Assembly: GCA_042408875.1 (NCBI GenBank)
Contig: JBHOQS010000010.1
Location: 1 to 31,968 of the forward strand
DNA length: 31,968 nucleotides
DNA from: JBHOQS01 sp042408875
Lineage (GTDB): Bacteria; Chloroflexota; UBA11872; JBHOQS01
Direction: 5' to 3'
Below, piece by piece: positions 31,668 through 31,968 of the stretch. Position numbers and translations under genes: made by a program. Within the stretch, counting starts at the first letter, position 1; every line of letters starts with the position of its first letter. The notes below the pieces were generated by a model. It did not search any database. It saw nothing but the letters and a program-made list of their open reading frames with translations, and had not been told where the DNA came from.

Positions 31668-31968
31668 AAGGGTGTGTAAATGGCGAAGGCGGTGTACCCC
31701 CCTCCTAGACTCAACACCAGGGCTTGGAAGCCCGGAGGCGGAGAGCCACCGCCATGGACCAGCGGACCACGTCGGGGAGCGTGACGTCAAGCCCCACCTG
31801 GGAAGGACTGCACGGGTGGCTGTGCAAAATGCGATCCAGACGCTCATCCAGGAGGCCCTCGAGGCCGAGGTGACGGAGCTGCTGTGCCGGGTGCGGTACC
31901 CGCGGCGCGCTGCCGTGGACGCACCGGTCGGGTACCGGAACGGCTCCAGCAAGCCGCAGAAGCTGACA
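31668..31968 (+). mobile_element. Left end of an IS256-family (mutator-type) insertion sequence, running off the window
   Basis: The presumed terminal inverted repeat begins near AAGGGTGTGTAAATGGCG at 31668-31686; GTGTGTAAA is typical of IS256 ends. The transposase frame starts about 150 bases inside. The right end is outside the window, so inverted repeat and target duplication cannot be checked. Confidence 0.65.
31816..31968 (+). CDS. IS256-family transposase, N-terminal part
   Basis: Fifty-one residues from GTG 31816 to the window end: VAVQNAIQTLIQEALEAEV, then TELLCRVRYPRRAAVDAPVG and YRNGSSKPQKL. The EALEAEVTELL...YRNGxxKPxKL pattern is the usual N terminus of mutator/IS256 transposases, DDE enzymes that cut and paste the element. 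The frame is open a little upstream without an ATG, so the exact start is uncertain. The DDE catalytic residues are beyond the window. Confidence 0.7.
   Translation, partial: MAVQNAIQTLIQEALEAEVTELLCRVRYPRRAAVDAPVGYRNGSSKPQKLT

Overview
The window is GC-rich chromosomal DNA from a bacterium with a versatile, soil- or sediment-type catabolic gene content. The mix suggests a Chloroflexota-like or similarly deep-branching lineage: tandem amidohydrolases with a Rieske ferredoxin, several Gfo/Idh/MocA dehydrogenases beside TIM-barrel isomerases, DUF433/DUF5615 and PIN toxin remnants, a REP-associated transposase carrying a GAGLKPAPT-type palindrome, and an IS256-type element. No rRNA, tRNA or marker gene is present, so the taxonomic guess is inference only.

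Layout. 1-343 (-): start of a secreted CAP-domain protein. 913-1700: wreck of an HtrA/DegP protease. 1799-4573 (+): two tandem amidohydrolases and a small Rieske protein. 4706-12165 (mostly +): a sugar/polyol-type catabolic block made of an uncharacterised 587-residue protein, a third amidohydrolase, two xylose-isomerase-like TIM barrels and two Gfo/Idh/MocA oxidoreductases, with a small zinc-finger membrane protein on the opposite strand. 12321-13406 (-): beta-decarboxylating dehydrogenase. 13707-14105 (-): damaged PIN gene. 14260-15909 (+): the most notable gene, a UGSC-type (seleno)protein whose frame is interrupted by one TGA exactly where Cys homologues would carry C in a CxxC motif; it is best read as a 549-residue selenocysteine protein. 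15918-16835: a graveyard holding a broken REP-associated transposase and a DUF433-DUF5615 toxin-antitoxin remnant. 16833-23287: a second carbohydrate-related set (Gfo/Idh dehydrogenase, broken esterase, aldose epimerase, orphan antitoxin-like protein, beta-propeller lactonase, Tat-type sugar-binding lipoprotein). 23620-31206 (-): a leucine/isovalerate degradation (liu) operon with an AMP-forming acyl-CoA synthetase. 31525-31968: a secreted-protein gene cut by an IS256-family element that runs off the window.

How it fits together. The liu operon is laid out as liuA-liuB-liuC-liuD-liuE-acs on the minus strand. liuC, liuD and acs are intact, but liuA and liuB are joined by a deletion and liuA, liuB and liuE carry frameshifts, so the full leucine-to-acetoacetate route cannot be encoded here as read. 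The sugar blocks look like NAD(P)-dependent oxidation/isomerisation of polyols or keto-sugars; substrates cannot be named from sequence. The very high density of broken genes means either real gene decay or uncorrected base errors in the assembly, and this caution also applies to the selenoprotein call. Intergenic DNA is unusually structured: three copies of a 19-base motif set in inverted repeats, several perfect hairpins and several short tandem repeats.
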